A stretch of DNA of 64,000 bases from Arthrobacter silvisoli (GTDB lineage Bacteria; Actinomycetota; Actinomycetes; Actinomycetales; Micrococcaceae): the NCBI RefSeq assembly GCF_003369445.1, contig NZ_QRCU01000026.1, positions 88,730 through 152,729 of the forward strand, written 5' to 3'. Made by a program: the position numbers and the translations under genes. The notes under the pieces were generated by a model. That model saw only the letters and a program-made list of their open reading frames with translations. It was not told the DNA's origin and ran no database searches. Shown piece after piece: positions 26,782-35,932 of this stretch; the first letter of the stretch is position 1, and each line of letters opens with the position of its first letter.

Positions 26782-27927
26782 TCAGCCTCCGATTGCGCTC
26801 ATGCTCCGGTCGGGCTGGACGAAGTCCGGGGCGCCGAGTCCGGTGTGGTCCATGCCGTGGGCCTTGGGCTTGACCCACATGGCGTCCTGCCAGCGGTTTG
26901 CGAGTTCCTCGTCGCCGGCGCCTTGGCGAAGCAGCCCCAGCAGATCGAATTCCTCGTGTGAGAACAGGCAGCTCATGATTTTGCCCTCCGCCGTGATCCG
27001 GGTGCGCCGGCAGTCGGCGCAGAACGGCTCGGTCACGGAGGCGATGATCCCTACGGTGCCCAGCACGGGACCGGTGGCTTCACCGGAACGGTCAGTCCCG
27101 GCGGAAGCTGCGTCCCGGCGTCGTACTTCAAAACGCTCGGCGGGCGCGCCGTCGCGTTCGCGGGGGTCGGGGCCAAGCACGAAGTCGCGGGAGAGGAGTT
27201 CACGGATTTCGGCGGCGGTAATCATGTTCCGCCGGGTCCAGCCGTGGTCGGCGTCCAGCGGCATCTGTTCGATGAAGCGCAGCTCGTACCCGCGGTCCAG
27301 GGCCCAGGCGAGCAGGCCGGGGGCCTCGGCGTCGTTGATCCCGCGCATCAGCACGGCATTGAGCTTGACCGGTCCGAGCCCGGCCTCCCACGCGGCCTCG
27401 ACGCCGGCAAGCACCTTGTCCAGGAAGGGCCGGCGGGTCAGCTGGGCGAACGTCTCCTCGTGCAGGGAATCCAAGGACACGTTGATCCGGCTCAGGCCCG
27501 CTGCCTTGAGCGCGGCCGCCTTCTTGTCCAGTCCGACGCCGTTGGTGGTCATCGAAATCGGAAGCTCCGGGTGTTCGGCACGCAGCGCGGCGATGATGTC
27601 AACGAGGTCCGCCCGGACCAGCGGCTCGCCGCCGGTGAGCCGCAGTTCGCGCACTCCCAGCCCGCGCACGCCCACCCGCACGATCCGGACGATTTCCTCC
27701 GCCGTCATCACTGCCTGCTTCGACAGCCACTCCAGGCCTTCGGCAGGCATGCAGTAGGTGCAGCGGAGGTTGCATTTGTCCGTCAGGGACAGGCGCATGT
27801 CCGTGGCCCGGCGCCCGTGGACGTCGAACAGCCCCGCGGGGACGCCTTCAGGGCGCGGCGGGGGAACGGCGCCATTGCCGGCATCCCCGTCCGCGCGTAC
27901 CAGCGGCATTCCGAGTCCAACACTCAT
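26782..27927 (-). CDS. moaA: GTP 3',8-cyclase MoaA
   Basis: 381 residues; radical-SAM enzyme for the first step of molybdenum cofactor synthesis. The N-terminal iron-sulfur site is C52-x3-C56-x2-C59 (DKCNLRCTYCMP), and the C-terminal cluster that binds GTP is FCADCRRTRIT...IMSC. It ends in the conserved Gly-Gly (SAIGG). The N-terminal 30 residues are a Pro/Gly-rich extension. Minus-strand TAGCCT (27934-27939) lies six bases before ATG, so a leaderless transcript is likely. Divergent from the two-component regulator. Confidence 0.96.
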   Translation of the reverse strand: MSVGLGMPLVRADGDAGNGAVPPPRPEGVPAGLFDVHGRRATDMRLSLTDKCNLRCTYCMPAEGLEWLSKQAVMTAEEIVRIVRVGVRGLGVRELRLTGGEPLVRADLVDIIAALRAEHPELPISMTTNGVGLDKKAAALKAAGLSRINVSLDSLHEETFAQLTRRPFLDKVLAGVEAAWEAGLGPVKLNAVLMRGINDAEAPGLLAWALDRGYELRFIEQMPLDADHGWTRRNMITAAEIRELLSRDFVLGPDPRERDGAPAERFEVRRRDAASAGTDRSGEATGPVLGTVGIIASVTEPFCADCRRTRITAEGKIMSCLFSHEEFDLLGLLRQGAGDEELANRWQDAMWVKPKAHGMDHTGLGAPDFVQPDRSMSAIGG

Positions 27928-28088
27928 GTTTTCAGGCTACGCCACCCGGGGCCGAAGCTCCCCACCGGGGACCGTCGCATTTCGTCCCGTTCGACAAAGA
28001 CTGCCCCAGTTCTTACGGAATGCCAACGCTTCGGCCGCCGGGGCCCCGCGCACCGCCACACCGACGGCCGCAAACCTATGCTGGGAGG

Positions 28089-28892
28089 GTGAACACGGCC
28101 TCCGAACAGCGGCCCAACGGCCGCAGTCCTGCCGATCCGGGCAACCACCGCATCCTCGTTGTCGAGGACGAGGCCACGCTGGCCGGCGTCGTCCGGGACT
28201 ATCTGGTGCGCGCCGGGTTCCAGGTGCGGATTGCCGCGGACGGTTTCATCGCCTTGGACCTCGCCTCCGCCTGGCGGCCGGACCTGGTGCTGCTGGACAG
28301 GATGCTTCCCGGCCTGGACGGGGTGGAAGTCTGCCGCCGGCTGCGCCGGACCATGGCCGTCCCGGTCATCATGGTTACCGCCCTGGGCACGGAGGACGAC
28401 CGCATCCTCGGCCTGGAAACCGGCGCCGACGACTACGTCACCAAGCCTTTTTCGCCCCGCGAACTCGTGCTCCGGGTGAAATCCGTGCTGCGCCGGAGCA
28501 CCAGGGAATCCACGCCCGAACCGCAGGTGGAGACCGCCGGCTTCGTCCTGGACCCGGCCGCCCGGACCGTGCTGCGCCACGGCAAACCCCTGGCCCTCAC
28601 ACTTCGCGAGTTCGACCTGCTGGCCTTCCTGCTCCGCCGGCCGAGGCAGGTCTTCAGCCGGGAGGAACTGATCAAGGCCGTCTGGGGGTGGGACTTCGGC
28701 GACCTCTCTACCGTCACGGTCCATGTGCGCCGCCTGCGCGAAAAGATCGAGGAAGACCCCACGGCACCGCACCTGCTGAAGACCGTCTGGGGTGTGGGCT
28801 ACCGTTTCGACCCGCCGGCATCCGGCGGCGACGGGGAGGGACCGCCGGTCGGTCCACCGGGAGAGCCGGAGGCCGGCCGTGGAGGGCGCTGA
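28089..28892 (+). CDS. OmpR-family response regulator
   Basis: 267 residues from GTG 28089. Receiver domain (about 20-135) with the acidic pair VVEDE, phospho-acceptor Asp70 in LVLLDRMLPGLDG, the switch Thr in MVTAL and Lys in DYVTKPFSP; then a winged-helix DNA-binding domain (about 165-255, LTLREFDLLAFLLRRP, VTVHVRRLREKIE, VWGVGYRF). The frame is open upstream but TATGCT (28077-28082) is six bases before GTG, arguing for a leaderless start there. Overlaps the kinase gene by 14 bases. Signal unknown; the neighbouring molybdo-enzyme is a plausible target. Confidence 0.93.
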   Translation: MNTASEQRPNGRSPADPGNHRILVVEDEATLAGVVRDYLVRAGFQVRIAADGFIALDLASAWRPDLVLLDRMLPGLDGVEVCRRLRRTMAVPVIMVTALGTEDDRILGLETGADDYVTKPFSPRELVLRVKSVLRRSTRESTPEPQVETAGFVLDPAARTVLRHGKPLALTLREFDLLAFLLRRPRQVFSREELIKAVWGWDFGDLSTVTVHVRRLREKIEEDPTAPHLLKTVWGVGYRFDPPASGGDGEGPPVGPPGEPEAGRGGR

Positions 28893-30120
28893 GCTGCTGA
28901 CGATCCTGGCCTGGGTATTGCTGTGGGCCCTCGCCATCGGCGCTGTGACGGTGGTGCTGCTGCGCTACCTCCGGCGTGCGTCCATCCTGGTCCAGGTCTG
29001 CCTGGTGGTGGTGGCAGCCGTGGCGGTGCTGGTAGCGGGGATGGTGAGTGCCTTCAACGCCATGTTCATCTCCGCGCGCGACCTGGAAGTCATGTGGTAC
29101 ATCCTCGCGGTGGCCTCCGCCGTCGCGCTCGGCATCGCCCTGATGCTCGGTGTCGGGGTGTCGCGAAACGCCGCGCGCCTCGTCACGGCCGCCCGGCAAC
29201 TCGGCACCGCGGACGGCCCTGACGGCGGGCTGCGGACCGGACGCGGACTGCCGGCAATGAACTCGGAACTGGCCCGCCTGGCCCGGGAACTTGAACAGAG
29301 CAGCGTCCGCCTCGAGGAATCCCGGCGGCGGGAGGCCGCCGTCGAGAACGCCCGCCGGGAACTGGTCTCCTGGATCTCCCACGACCTCCGCACGCCGTTG
29401 GCCGGCATGCGCGCCATGGCCGAAGCCCTTGAGGACGGCATGGCGCCGGACCCCTCCGCCTACCACCGCAAGATCATCAGCCACAGCGAACAGATGGCCG
29501 CCATGGTCAACGACCTCCTGGAGCTCTCCCGCATCCAGGCCGGAACCCTCCGGCTGCGGACCGAGGCCATCGACCTGTACGACCTCCTCAGCGATGCCAT
29601 CGCCGACCTTGCGCCCCTGGCCGCCCGGCGCGGAATTACGCTCGACGGCGGCGGCGTGGCACACTGCATGGCCGTCGCCGACGGGCCCAGCCTGGGCCGG
29701 GCCGTGCGCAACGTCCTGCACAACGCGGTCATCTACAGCCGGCCGGACAGCACCGTCCGCGTCGGGGCAGGAATATCTGCGGGAACGTCTGGCGGGGCGC
29801 CCGGACTCGTCGTCACCGTTGATGACAGCTGCGGCGGGATCGCCGAGGACGACCTGGCCCACGTCTTCGAGACCGGCTGGCAGAAGGATCCCGCGCGCGG
29901 CAGGAGCGACGACGGCGGCCCCCGTTTCAGCGGGGCAGGCGTCGGACTGAGCATGGTCGCCGGGATCGTCAAAGCCCACGGCGGCACGGCCTCCCTGGCC
30001 AACCATGGGGACGGCTGCCGTTTCGAACTGCGCCTGCCCGCGGCACCAGGAACCGTTGCACCAGGAACCGCGGCACCAGAACCTCCAGCACAGCTACCAC
30101 CAGGGAAGGGCACGCCATGA
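28879..30120 (+). CDS. Sensor histidine kinase
   Basis: 413 residues. Two membrane segments in the first 110 residues (about 7-30 and 35-100 region, little extracytoplasmic loop), a HAMP-like linker, a dimerisation helix with the phospho-acceptor His168 in SWISHDLRTPLAGM, and an ATPase domain with N box (RAVRNVLHNAVIYS), G1 (VDDSCGGI) and G2 (GAGVGLSMVAGI). The ORF can be extended upstream, but GTG 28879 has GGAGG six bases before it and overlaps the response-regulator gene, as expected. Short loop suggests it senses membrane or redox signals. Its stop overlaps the next ATG (ATGA). Confidence 0.93.
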   Translation: MEGAELLTILAWVLLWALAIGAVTVVLLRYLRRASILVQVCLVVVAAVAVLVAGMVSAFNAMFISARDLEVMWYILAVASAVALGIALMLGVGVSRNAARLVTAARQLGTADGPDGGLRTGRGLPAMNSELARLARELEQSSVRLEESRRREAAVENARRELVSWISHDLRTPLAGMRAMAEALEDGMAPDPSAYHRKIISHSEQMAAMVNDLLELSRIQAGTLRLRTEAIDLYDLLSDAIADLAPLAARRGITLDGGGVAHCMAVADGPSLGRAVRNVLHNAVIYSRPDSTVRVGAGISAGTSGGAPGLVVTVDDSCGGIAEDDLAHVFETGWQKDPARGRSDDGGPRFSGAGVGLSMVAGIVKAHGGTASLANHGDGCRFELRLPAAPGTVAPGTAAPEPPAQLPPGKGTP

Positions 30121-31685
30121 GCACGCTGTCCCGTCCAACGAAGAGCACCGCCGCAGCCCGTACCCGCTGGGCCGCTGCAGCCGGGATCGTCGCGGTGGGC
30201 GCCGGCGTCGCCCTCGGCGAACTGCTGGCCGCCCTGCTCAGCCCCGGGCTCTCGCCCGTCACTGCCCTGGGCGGTGCGGTGATCGACGCCGTCCCGCCGG
30301 GGGTCAAGGACCTCGCGGTGGCTTGGTTCGGTACCGCAGACAAGGCGGTACTGATCGCCAGCATCGGGCTGGTCACCCTGGCGCTCGCCGCCGTCGCCGG
30401 AATCCTCGAAGACCGCAGGCCCGGCACCGGGCTGGTCCTTGCCGGACTGGCCGGCGCCGCGGGACTGGCCGCGGTGATGACCCGGGCGCAGCCGGGCCAG
30501 TTGGCGGCGCTCGCGCCCGTGGCCGGGGCGGCGCTGGCGATGGTGCTGCTGCGCCTGCTCGCCCGGCGGCTCGCCGCCTGGAATCCCGCCCGCAGCAGGG
30601 CCAAGGAGACCGCGCCCTTGGCCCGCCGCAGCTTCCTGCAGCTCCTGGGGCTTGGGGCTGCCGGTGCGGCCGTGGGCGGAATCGTGACGGCGGTCATCCG
30701 CCGCGCCGGAAGCCTCGCCGATTCCGCCCGCAGCGCCCTGGCCCTTCCGGCTCCCGCGACGCCGGCCCAGGCCATCCCCGCAGGTGCCTCGCTCGATGTT
30801 CCCGGAATCTCCTCCCTCGTGACCCCGAATCCGGATTTCTACCGGATCGACACCGCCCTGATCGTGCCCGCCCTCAGCCCGGACAACTGGACGCTCAAGG
30901 TGTCAGGGCTGGTCGAACGCCAGGTCGAACTGAGTTTCGCGGACCTTCTGGCCAAGCCGATGACCGCCCGCCACATCACGATCGCCTGCGTCTCCAACGA
31001 AGTGGGCGGGGACCTGATCGGCAACGCCCTCTGGCTCGGCTGGCCAGTCCGGGAACTCCTGGCCATGGCCGGCCCCAAGGACGGTGCGGACATGGTGCTC
31101 TCCGTCAGCAGCGACGGCTGGACCGCGGGCACGCCCCTCGAAGCCCTGACAGACGGCCGGGACGCGCTGCTCGCCGTCGGCATGAACGGTGAACCGCTGC
31201 CCTTGGAACATGGCTTCCCGGTACGGATGATCGTCCCGGGCCTGTACGGCTACGTTTCGGCCACCAAGTGGCTCACGGAGCTGAGGGTCACCCGGTTCGC
31301 CGACGACCAAGGCTACTGGACGCCGCGCGGCTGGAGTGCCCTCGGCCCCATCAAGACCCAGTCCCGCATCGACGTCCCGCGGCAGGGCGCCAAGGTCGAG
31401 GCCGGAACGGTGCAGTTCGGCGGCGTCGCCTGGGCCCAGCACCGCGGCATCAGCCGGGTGGAGCTGCGCGTGGACCGCGGCCCGTGGCAGCAGGCGGAGC
31501 TGGCGCCGGGAATTTCCAAGGACACCTGGATGCAATGGCGGCGGGGCCTCGACCTGGGCCCCGGAGAGCACGAAATCCAGGTCCGGGCCACCGACTCCGC
31601 TGGCAGCCCGCAGCCGGAGCAGCGGACACCCGTGGCTCCCGATGGCGCCACCGGCTTCCACACGGTGTCGGTCATAGCCGGCTGA
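30117..31685 (+). CDS. Membrane-anchored molybdopterin-dependent oxidoreductase (sulfite oxidase fold)
   Basis: 522 residues. The first about 155 residues hold four or five hydrophobic segments. A twin-arginine-like motif RRSFLQLLG and a further hydrophobic stretch follow at about 170-195. The catalytic domain (about 225-400) has the Moco-ligand Cys291 in HITIACVSNEVGGDLIG, and the C-terminal domain (about 420-520) is the Mo-co dimerisation type. Sulfite oxidase or nitrate reductase type chemistry is expected, on the extracytoplasmic side. It is fused in one operon with the two-component system (ATGA overlap) and lies between moa genes, so cofactor supply and enzyme are clustered. Confidence 0.92.
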   Translation: MSTLSRPTKSTAAARTRWAAAAGIVAVGAGVALGELLAALLSPGLSPVTALGGAVIDAVPPGVKDLAVAWFGTADKAVLIASIGLVTLALAAVAGILEDRRPGTGLVLAGLAGAAGLAAVMTRAQPGQLAALAPVAGAALAMVLLRLLARRLAAWNPARSRAKETAPLARRSFLQLLGLGAAGAAVGGIVTAVIRRAGSLADSARSALALPAPATPAQAIPAGASLDVPGISSLVTPNPDFYRIDTALIVPALSPDNWTLKVSGLVERQVELSFADLLAKPMTARHITIACVSNEVGGDLIGNALWLGWPVRELLAMAGPKDGADMVLSVSSDGWTAGTPLEALTDGRDALLAVGMNGEPLPLEHGFPVRMIVPGLYGYVSATKWLTELRVTRFADDQGYWTPRGWSALGPIKTQSRIDVPRQGAKVEAGTVQFGGVAWAQHRGISRVELRVDRGPWQQAELAPGISKDTWMQWRRGLDLGPGEHEIQVRATDSAGSPQPEQRTPVAPDGATGFHTVSVIAG

Positions 31686-31752
31686 TACGGCGGGACGGAT
31701 GCCCTGATCCCGTAGGCTGGCTGCACTACCCGTCCAACACCGGAGGTACCCC

Positions 31753-33006
31753 GTGCCCGAGTCCGCCGTGCCCCGTTCCGTTGCCGAGCACGCCGACGCC
31801 GTCCGCGGCCTCCTCGCCGGGCTGCCCGCAGCGAAGGGCAGCGAACGCCTTCCGCTGCTGGACGCGCTTGGCCGGGCGCTCGCCGCCGATGTCCTGGCGC
31901 CCGGGCACCTCCCGCCGTTCGCGAACTCCCAGATGGACGGCTACGCGGTCCGCTCCCTGGATTTCCCGCACGACGGCGGCACTCCCGGCGGAGGTGCCGG
32001 AACCGGCCGTGCGCGGCTGAAGGTCGTGGCTCCGATCCCGGCCGGTGTGGCCCCGCAGGAACTGACCCCCGGCAGCGCCGCCCCGATCATGACCGGGGCG
32101 ATGATGCCCGCCGGAGCGGACGCCGTCGTACCGATCGAACAGGCGGTTCCGGACAGCTTCCCCGCACCGGGCGCGGACGCCGTCGTCGATCTTCCTCCGA
32201 CGGCGGCCCGCAGCTTTGTCCGCGCGGCCGGCAGCGACATCGCCGCCGGGACCCTGGCGCTTCCTGCCGGTAGCAGCCTCGGCCCCGGGCAGCTGGGCCT
32301 GCTCGCCGCCCTCGGGCTCACCGAGGTGGAAGTCCGCCGTCCGCTGCACGTGCTCCTCGTGACGACAGGGGACGAAGTGGTGGAACCGGGACAGGCCCTG
32401 CCACCGGGCAAGATCCACGACGCGAACGGAACACTGCTCGAGGCCGCCATGCGCCAGGCCGGGCTGACCGTTAGCCGGAGCGCCATTTCCTCCGACGACC
32501 CCGCTGTGCTGCTTCGGCTGCTGCGCGGCCGGGACACCGGCACGGACCTCATCGTGACTACCGGCGGCGTCAGCAAGGGCGCCTACGAGGTGGTCCGGCA
32601 GGCCATGGCGGAGCAACCGGTGGAGTTCCTGTCCGTCGCGATGCAGCCGGGCGGCCCGCAGGGCATCGGGACCTTCGACGGCGTCCCGTTCCTCGGCTTT
32701 CCGGGCAACCCGGTGAGCTGCCTGGTGTCCTTCGAGATGTTCCTGCGCCCGGCGCTGTCTGCCGTCTTCGGCGCGCCGGCGCCCCGGCCGGCACCGCGCG
32801 CCAGGTTGACCGAACGCCTCAGCTCGCCCGCCGGCAAGCACCAGCTGCGCCGGGCCAGCCTGCTGCCGGACGGCACGGTCCGGCTGGAAGGCGGCCCCGG
32901 CTCGCACCTGGTCCATGCGCTCGCCAAGGCCAACGCCCTGGTCCACGTGCCGGCCGACGTCACGGAACTCGAGGCCGGCGCGGAAGTGGAAGTATGGATG
33001 CTGTGA
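31753..33006 (+). CDS. moeA: Molybdopterin molybdenumtransferase MoeA
   Basis: 417 residues; inserts molybdenum into adenylated molybdopterin. Features include [14 protein letters not shown], the [16 protein letters not shown] segment, TTGDEVV, the MoCF-domain motif [13 protein letters not shown] and [19 protein letters not shown] 31753 has GGAGGT (31742-31747) five bases upstream and a -10 candidate TAGGCT at 31713-31718. First gene of moeA-moaC-mog-moaE with overlapping ends. Confidence 0.96.
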   Translation: MPESAVPRSVAEHADAVRGLLAGLPAAKGSERLPLLDALGRALAADVLAPGHLPPFANSQMDGYAVRSLDFPHDGGTPGGGAGTGRARLKVVAPIPAGVAPQELTPGSAAPIMTGAMMPAGADAVVPIEQAVPDSFPAPGADAVVDLPPTAARSFVRAAGSDIAAGTLALPAGSSLGPGQLGLLAALGLTEVEVRRPLHVLLVTTGDEVVEPGQALPPGKIHDANGTLLEAAMRQAGLTVSRSAISSDDPAVLLRLLRGRDTGTDLIVTTGGVSKGAYEVVRQAMAEQPVEFLSVAMQPGGPQGIGTFDGVPFLGFPGNPVSCLVSFEMFLRPALSAVFGAPAPRPAPRARLTERLSSPAGKHQLRRASLLPDGTVRLEGGPGSHLVHALAKANALVHVPADVTELEAGAEVEVWML

Positions 33007-33533
33007 GTGATTCCCAAGATACGCCTGACACCGCGGGCGGGCTGACGCACCTGCGCCAGGACGGCACAGCCCAGATGGTGGACGTCTCCGGCAAGGCCGT
33101 GACCACCCGCGAAGCCACCGCCACTGCCACGGTCCGCAGTACCCCCGAGGTCCTGGCCCTGCTCGGCGCCGGCGAGCTGCCCAAGGGCGACGCCCTCGCC
33201 GTGGCCCGCGTGGCCGGGATCATGGCCGCGAAGAAAACCCCCGAACTTATCCCGCTGTGCCATCCGCTGCCGATCTCCAAGGTCACCGTGGACTTCGAAC
33301 TCGGACACGATTCGGTACAGATCGAGGCGACCGTCAAGACCCGCGGCGTCACCGGCGTCGAAATGGAAGCCCTCACCGCGGCGTCCGTGGCGGCGCTCAG
33401 CGTCTACGACATGATCAAGGCTGTGGACAAGCGCGCCGTCATCAGCGGCATCCACGTGCTCGCGAAAAGCGGCGGCAAGAGCGGCGACTGGCGCCTCGAT
33501 GACGGCTCTCCCGCCGGGGAGGCCACGCCGTGA
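32994..33533 (+). CDS. moaC: Cyclic pyranopterin monophosphate synthase MoaC
   Basis: 179 residues; converts the MoaA product to cyclic pyranopterin monophosphate. Motifs [33 protein letters not shown] (with the catalytic His), [23 protein letters not shown] and the active-site KAVDKRAVI are intact. ATG 32994 overlaps the moeA end by 13 bases; GTG 33003 is an alternative start. GGAAG lies seven bases before the ATG. Confidence 0.95.
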   Translation: MDAVSDSQDTPDTAGGLTHLRQDGTAQMVDVSGKAVTTREATATATVRSTPEVLALLGAGELPKGDALAVARVAGIMAAKKTPELIPLCHPLPISKVTVDFELGHDSVQIEATVKTRGVTGVEMEALTAASVAALSVYDMIKAVDKRAVISGIHVLAKSGGKSGDWRLDDGSPAGEATP

Positions 33534-34033
33534 GCGGCTGCGAACCCGGCGTGCACGGCCCCCGGAAGGCCGGCGTCGTCATTGCCTCCACCCGCGCCGC
33601 CGCGGGCATCTACCGGGACGAGACCGGCCCGGTGATCGAGGACTGGCTCGCTGAGCACGGCTTCGAGACCTTCCCGGCCATGGTGGTTCCCGACGGCGAG
33701 CCGGTGGGTGCCGCGATCCGCGCCCTCCTCAGCCAGGAGCCGGCCGTCATCATCACCAGCGGCGGCACCGGTCTCAGCCCCGACGACCGGACCCCGGAGG
33801 TCACGCTGCCGCTGCTGGACCGGGAAATTCCGGGCATCATGGAAGGCATGCGCCGCGCGGGGGCCGCGAAGACACCGCTGGCCTTGCTGAGCCGCGGTCA
33901 TGCCGGAACCGCAGGCCGGACGTTCATCGTGAACCTCCCGGGGTCCCCCAAGGGGGTCATGGACGGGCTCGCCGTCCTGGACCCTGTGCTGAGCCACCTC
34001 TGCGAGCAGTTGGAAGGAAGCCATGGTCACTGA
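33530..34033 (+). CDS. mog: Molybdopterin adenylyltransferase (MogA/MoaB family)
   Basis: 167 residues, a stand-alone MoCF domain. The conserved [16 protein letters not shown] loop and [12 protein letters not shown] bind molybdopterin and ATP. The enzyme adenylylates molybdopterin before MoeA adds molybdenum. Named MoaB in some genomes. GTG 33530 overlaps the moaC stop (GTGA), and its 3' end overlaps moaE by 11 bases, indicating tight co-translation. Confidence 0.93.
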   Translation: MSGCEPGVHGPRKAGVVIASTRAAAGIYRDETGPVIEDWLAEHGFETFPAMVVPDGEPVGAAIRALLSQEPAVIITSGGTGLSPDDRTPEVTLPLLDREIPGIMEGMRRAGAAKTPLALLSRGHAGTAGRTFIVNLPGSPKGVMDGLAVLDPVLSHLCEQLEGSHGH

Positions 34034-34478
34034 AAGCAGCTTCGAAGTCGTCCACGCCGTGCTCAGTGCTGAGCCGATTTCCGTGGACCAGGCCATCGTG
34101 GCCGTCGAATCGGATACCGCCGGCGCCGTGGTGAGCTTCAGCGGCGTCGTCCGCAACCACGACGGCGGGAAGGCCGTGGACCGGCTCAGCTACAGCGCGC
34201 ATCCCACGGCACACCAGGTGCTGGCCGACGTCGTCGCTACCCTGGTAGCCGAGCATTCGGGGGAGACAGGGCAGCCGGTGAGGATCTGGGCCGCGCACCG
34301 GGTGGGCAAGCTGGAGGTCGGCGACCCGGCGCTGGTGTGCGCGGTGTCTGCCTCGCACCGGGGCCAGGCCTTCGCGATCTGCTCGGAGCTGGTGGACCGG
34401 ATCAAGGAACAGGTCCCCATCTGGAAGGAACAGTTCTTCAGCGACGGCACCGTCGAGTGGGTCGGGGCCGGGGAGTAG
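34023..34478 (+). CDS. moaE: Molybdopterin synthase large subunit MoaE
   Basis: 151 residues. The core contains GAVVSFSGVVRNHDGGKAVDRLSY, IWAAHRVGKLEVGDPALVCAV and the catalytic lysines in KEQVPIWKEQFFSDG, which form the pocket that takes the MoaD thiocarboxylate tail. Last gene of the moeA operon. It is followed by a stretch of short GC-rich direct repeats (34478-34520) without a clear terminator. Confidence 0.95.
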   Translation: MVTESSFEVVHAVLSAEPISVDQAIVAVESDTAGAVVSFSGVVRNHDGGKAVDRLSYSAHPTAHQVLADVVATLVAEHSGETGQPVRIWAAHRVGKLEVGDPALVCAVSASHRGQAFAICSELVDRIKEQVPIWKEQFFSDGTVEWVGAGE

Positions 34479-34572
34479 GAAAGCGCGGGGCCGGAAAAGC
34501 GCGGGGCCGGGGAGCAGCCGGCAACCGTAACGGGTTCAAAGGGCTGCCCCGCCCGACGGTAGGGTTAACGCC

Positions 34573-35331
34573 ATGACCGAACAACTTGCCGTCGCCGTGC
34601 TGGGCGCCTCCGGGCGCATGGGAATCGAAGCCGTGAAGGCCGTCGAAGCCGCCCCCGACATGAAGCTCGTCGCAGCGCTGGGCCGCAACGATTCCCTCGG
34701 CACCCTGCTCGACGCCGGTGCGAAGTACGTCGTGGACCTCACCGTTCCGGACAGCACTGAAACGAACGTGCGCTTCGCCGTCGAGCACGGCATGCACGCC
34801 GTCGTCGGCACCACGGGCTGGGACGCCGGCCGCCTGGCCGCCCTGCGCGAACTGCTGGCCGGCAACCCGGAGTCCGGTGTGCTCATCGCCCCGAACTTCG
34901 CCCTCGGCTCGGTCCTTGCCTCCGCCTTCGCCGCCAAGGCCTCCAAGTACTTCGAATCGGTGGAAATCATCGAGCTGCACCACCCCAACAAGGTGGACGC
35001 GCCCTCCGGTACCGCCGTGCGCACCGCCCAGCTGATCGCCGAAGCCCGCGAAGAGGCGGGCGTTCCGGCCAGCCCGGATGCCACCGAAACCTCGCTTGAC
35101 GGCGCCCGCGGTTGCGACGTCGACGGCGTCCGCGTCCACAGCGTCCGGCTCCGCGGCCTGGTGGCCCACCAGGAAGTCCTGCTGGGCGGGCCGGGGGAGC
35201 AACTGACCATCCGCCACGACTCCTTCGACCGGGCCTCCTTCATGCCCGGGGTGCTCCTAGGCCTGCGCAATGTCGCCGCGCACCCGGGCCTGACGGTGGG
35301 CCTGGACGGCTACCTGGACCTGGGCCTCTAG
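34573..35331 (+). CDS. dapB: 4-hydroxy-tetrahydrodipicolinate reductase
   Basis: 252 residues; NAD(P)H-dependent step in lysine and diaminopimelate synthesis. The Rossmann motif VLGASGRMG, the catalytic ELHHPNKVDAPSGTA segment and the FALGSVLASAFAAKA region are present. TAGGGT (34560-34565) is 7 bases before ATG, so it is probably leaderless and separate from the molybdenum operon. In many relatives dapB follows the M16 peptidase closely; here the molybdenum island lies between. Confidence 0.96.
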   Translation: MTEQLAVAVLGASGRMGIEAVKAVEAAPDMKLVAALGRNDSLGTLLDAGAKYVVDLTVPDSTETNVRFAVEHGMHAVVGTTGWDAGRLAALRELLAGNPESGVLIAPNFALGSVLASAFAAKASKYFESVEIIELHHPNKVDAPSGTAVRTAQLIAEAREEAGVPASPDATETSLDGARGCDVDGVRVHSVRLRGLVAHQEVLLGGPGEQLTIRHDSFDRASFMPGVLLGLRNVAAHPGLTVGLDGYLDLGL

Positions 35332-35334
35332 GCC

Positions 35335-35835
35335 ATGGAAGCGTTCTGGTCCGCGGTCAAGAACAACCGCACCAAGATCTGGGTCGGCGCCATCACCTTG
35401 CTGCTGGTGCTGTACCTGGTGGTTTCCCTCCAGCGTTCCCTGCTGCTGCTCGGCGATGCCAACCTCGTGGCCAAGGCGATCGGCGCGGCCTACCTGGTGC
35501 TGCCGATGGTGGGTGCCTGGGCGCTGATCCGCGAGCTCATGTTCGGGGCCCGCACTGAGCAGATGGCCAGGATCCTGGAGGCCGAAGGCGGCCTGCCGGA
35601 GGACCGGCTGCCCCGGACCCCGGGCGGCCGGATCGTGCGGGCCGCGGCGGACGCCGAATTCGAGAAGTACCGGGTGGAAACCGAAGCGGCACCGGAGGAC
35701 TGGCGCTCCTGGTTCCGCCTCGCCTGCGCCTACGACGCCGCCGGGGACCGCAAGCGTGCCCGGTCCTCCATGCGCGACGCCGTCCGGCTCTTCCGCGGCC
35801 GGCCCGCCACGGGCGCCGGAACCGCGGGCACCTGA
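35335..35835 (+). CDS. Small membrane protein with C-terminal TPR-like helix
   Basis: 166 residues. Two hydrophobic segments (about 17-38 and 48-68) precede a polar domain with LPRTPGGRIVRAAADAEFEKY and a single TPR-like unit DWRSWFRLACAYDAAGDRKRARSSMRDAVRLFR. Similar small proteins follow dapB in Arthrobacter-type genomes. No function is known. The ATG is three bases after the dapB stop, so it is translated from the same message. Confidence 0.78.
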   Translation: MEAFWSAVKNNRTKIWVGAITLLLVLYLVVSLQRSLLLLGDANLVAKAIGAAYLVLPMVGAWALIRELMFGARTEQMARILEAEGGLPEDRLPRTPGGRIVRAAADAEFEKYRVETEAAPEDWRSWFRLACAYDAAGDRKRARSSMRDAVRLFRGRPATGAGTAGT

Positions 35836-35932
35836 ACCGCCGCGGACACCCGGCGCCGGTCAGGACCCGCAGCCTCCATGAGCCGATCGTCGCATGGGCG
35901 GTGCGGCGGGCGGCAGCTGCGGAAGCCGGCAG

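Noticed and set aside
34478..34520. Short direct repeats AAAGCGCGGGGCCGG after moaE
   Set aside because: Two short GC-rich copies without flanking structure or gene; no element can be supported.
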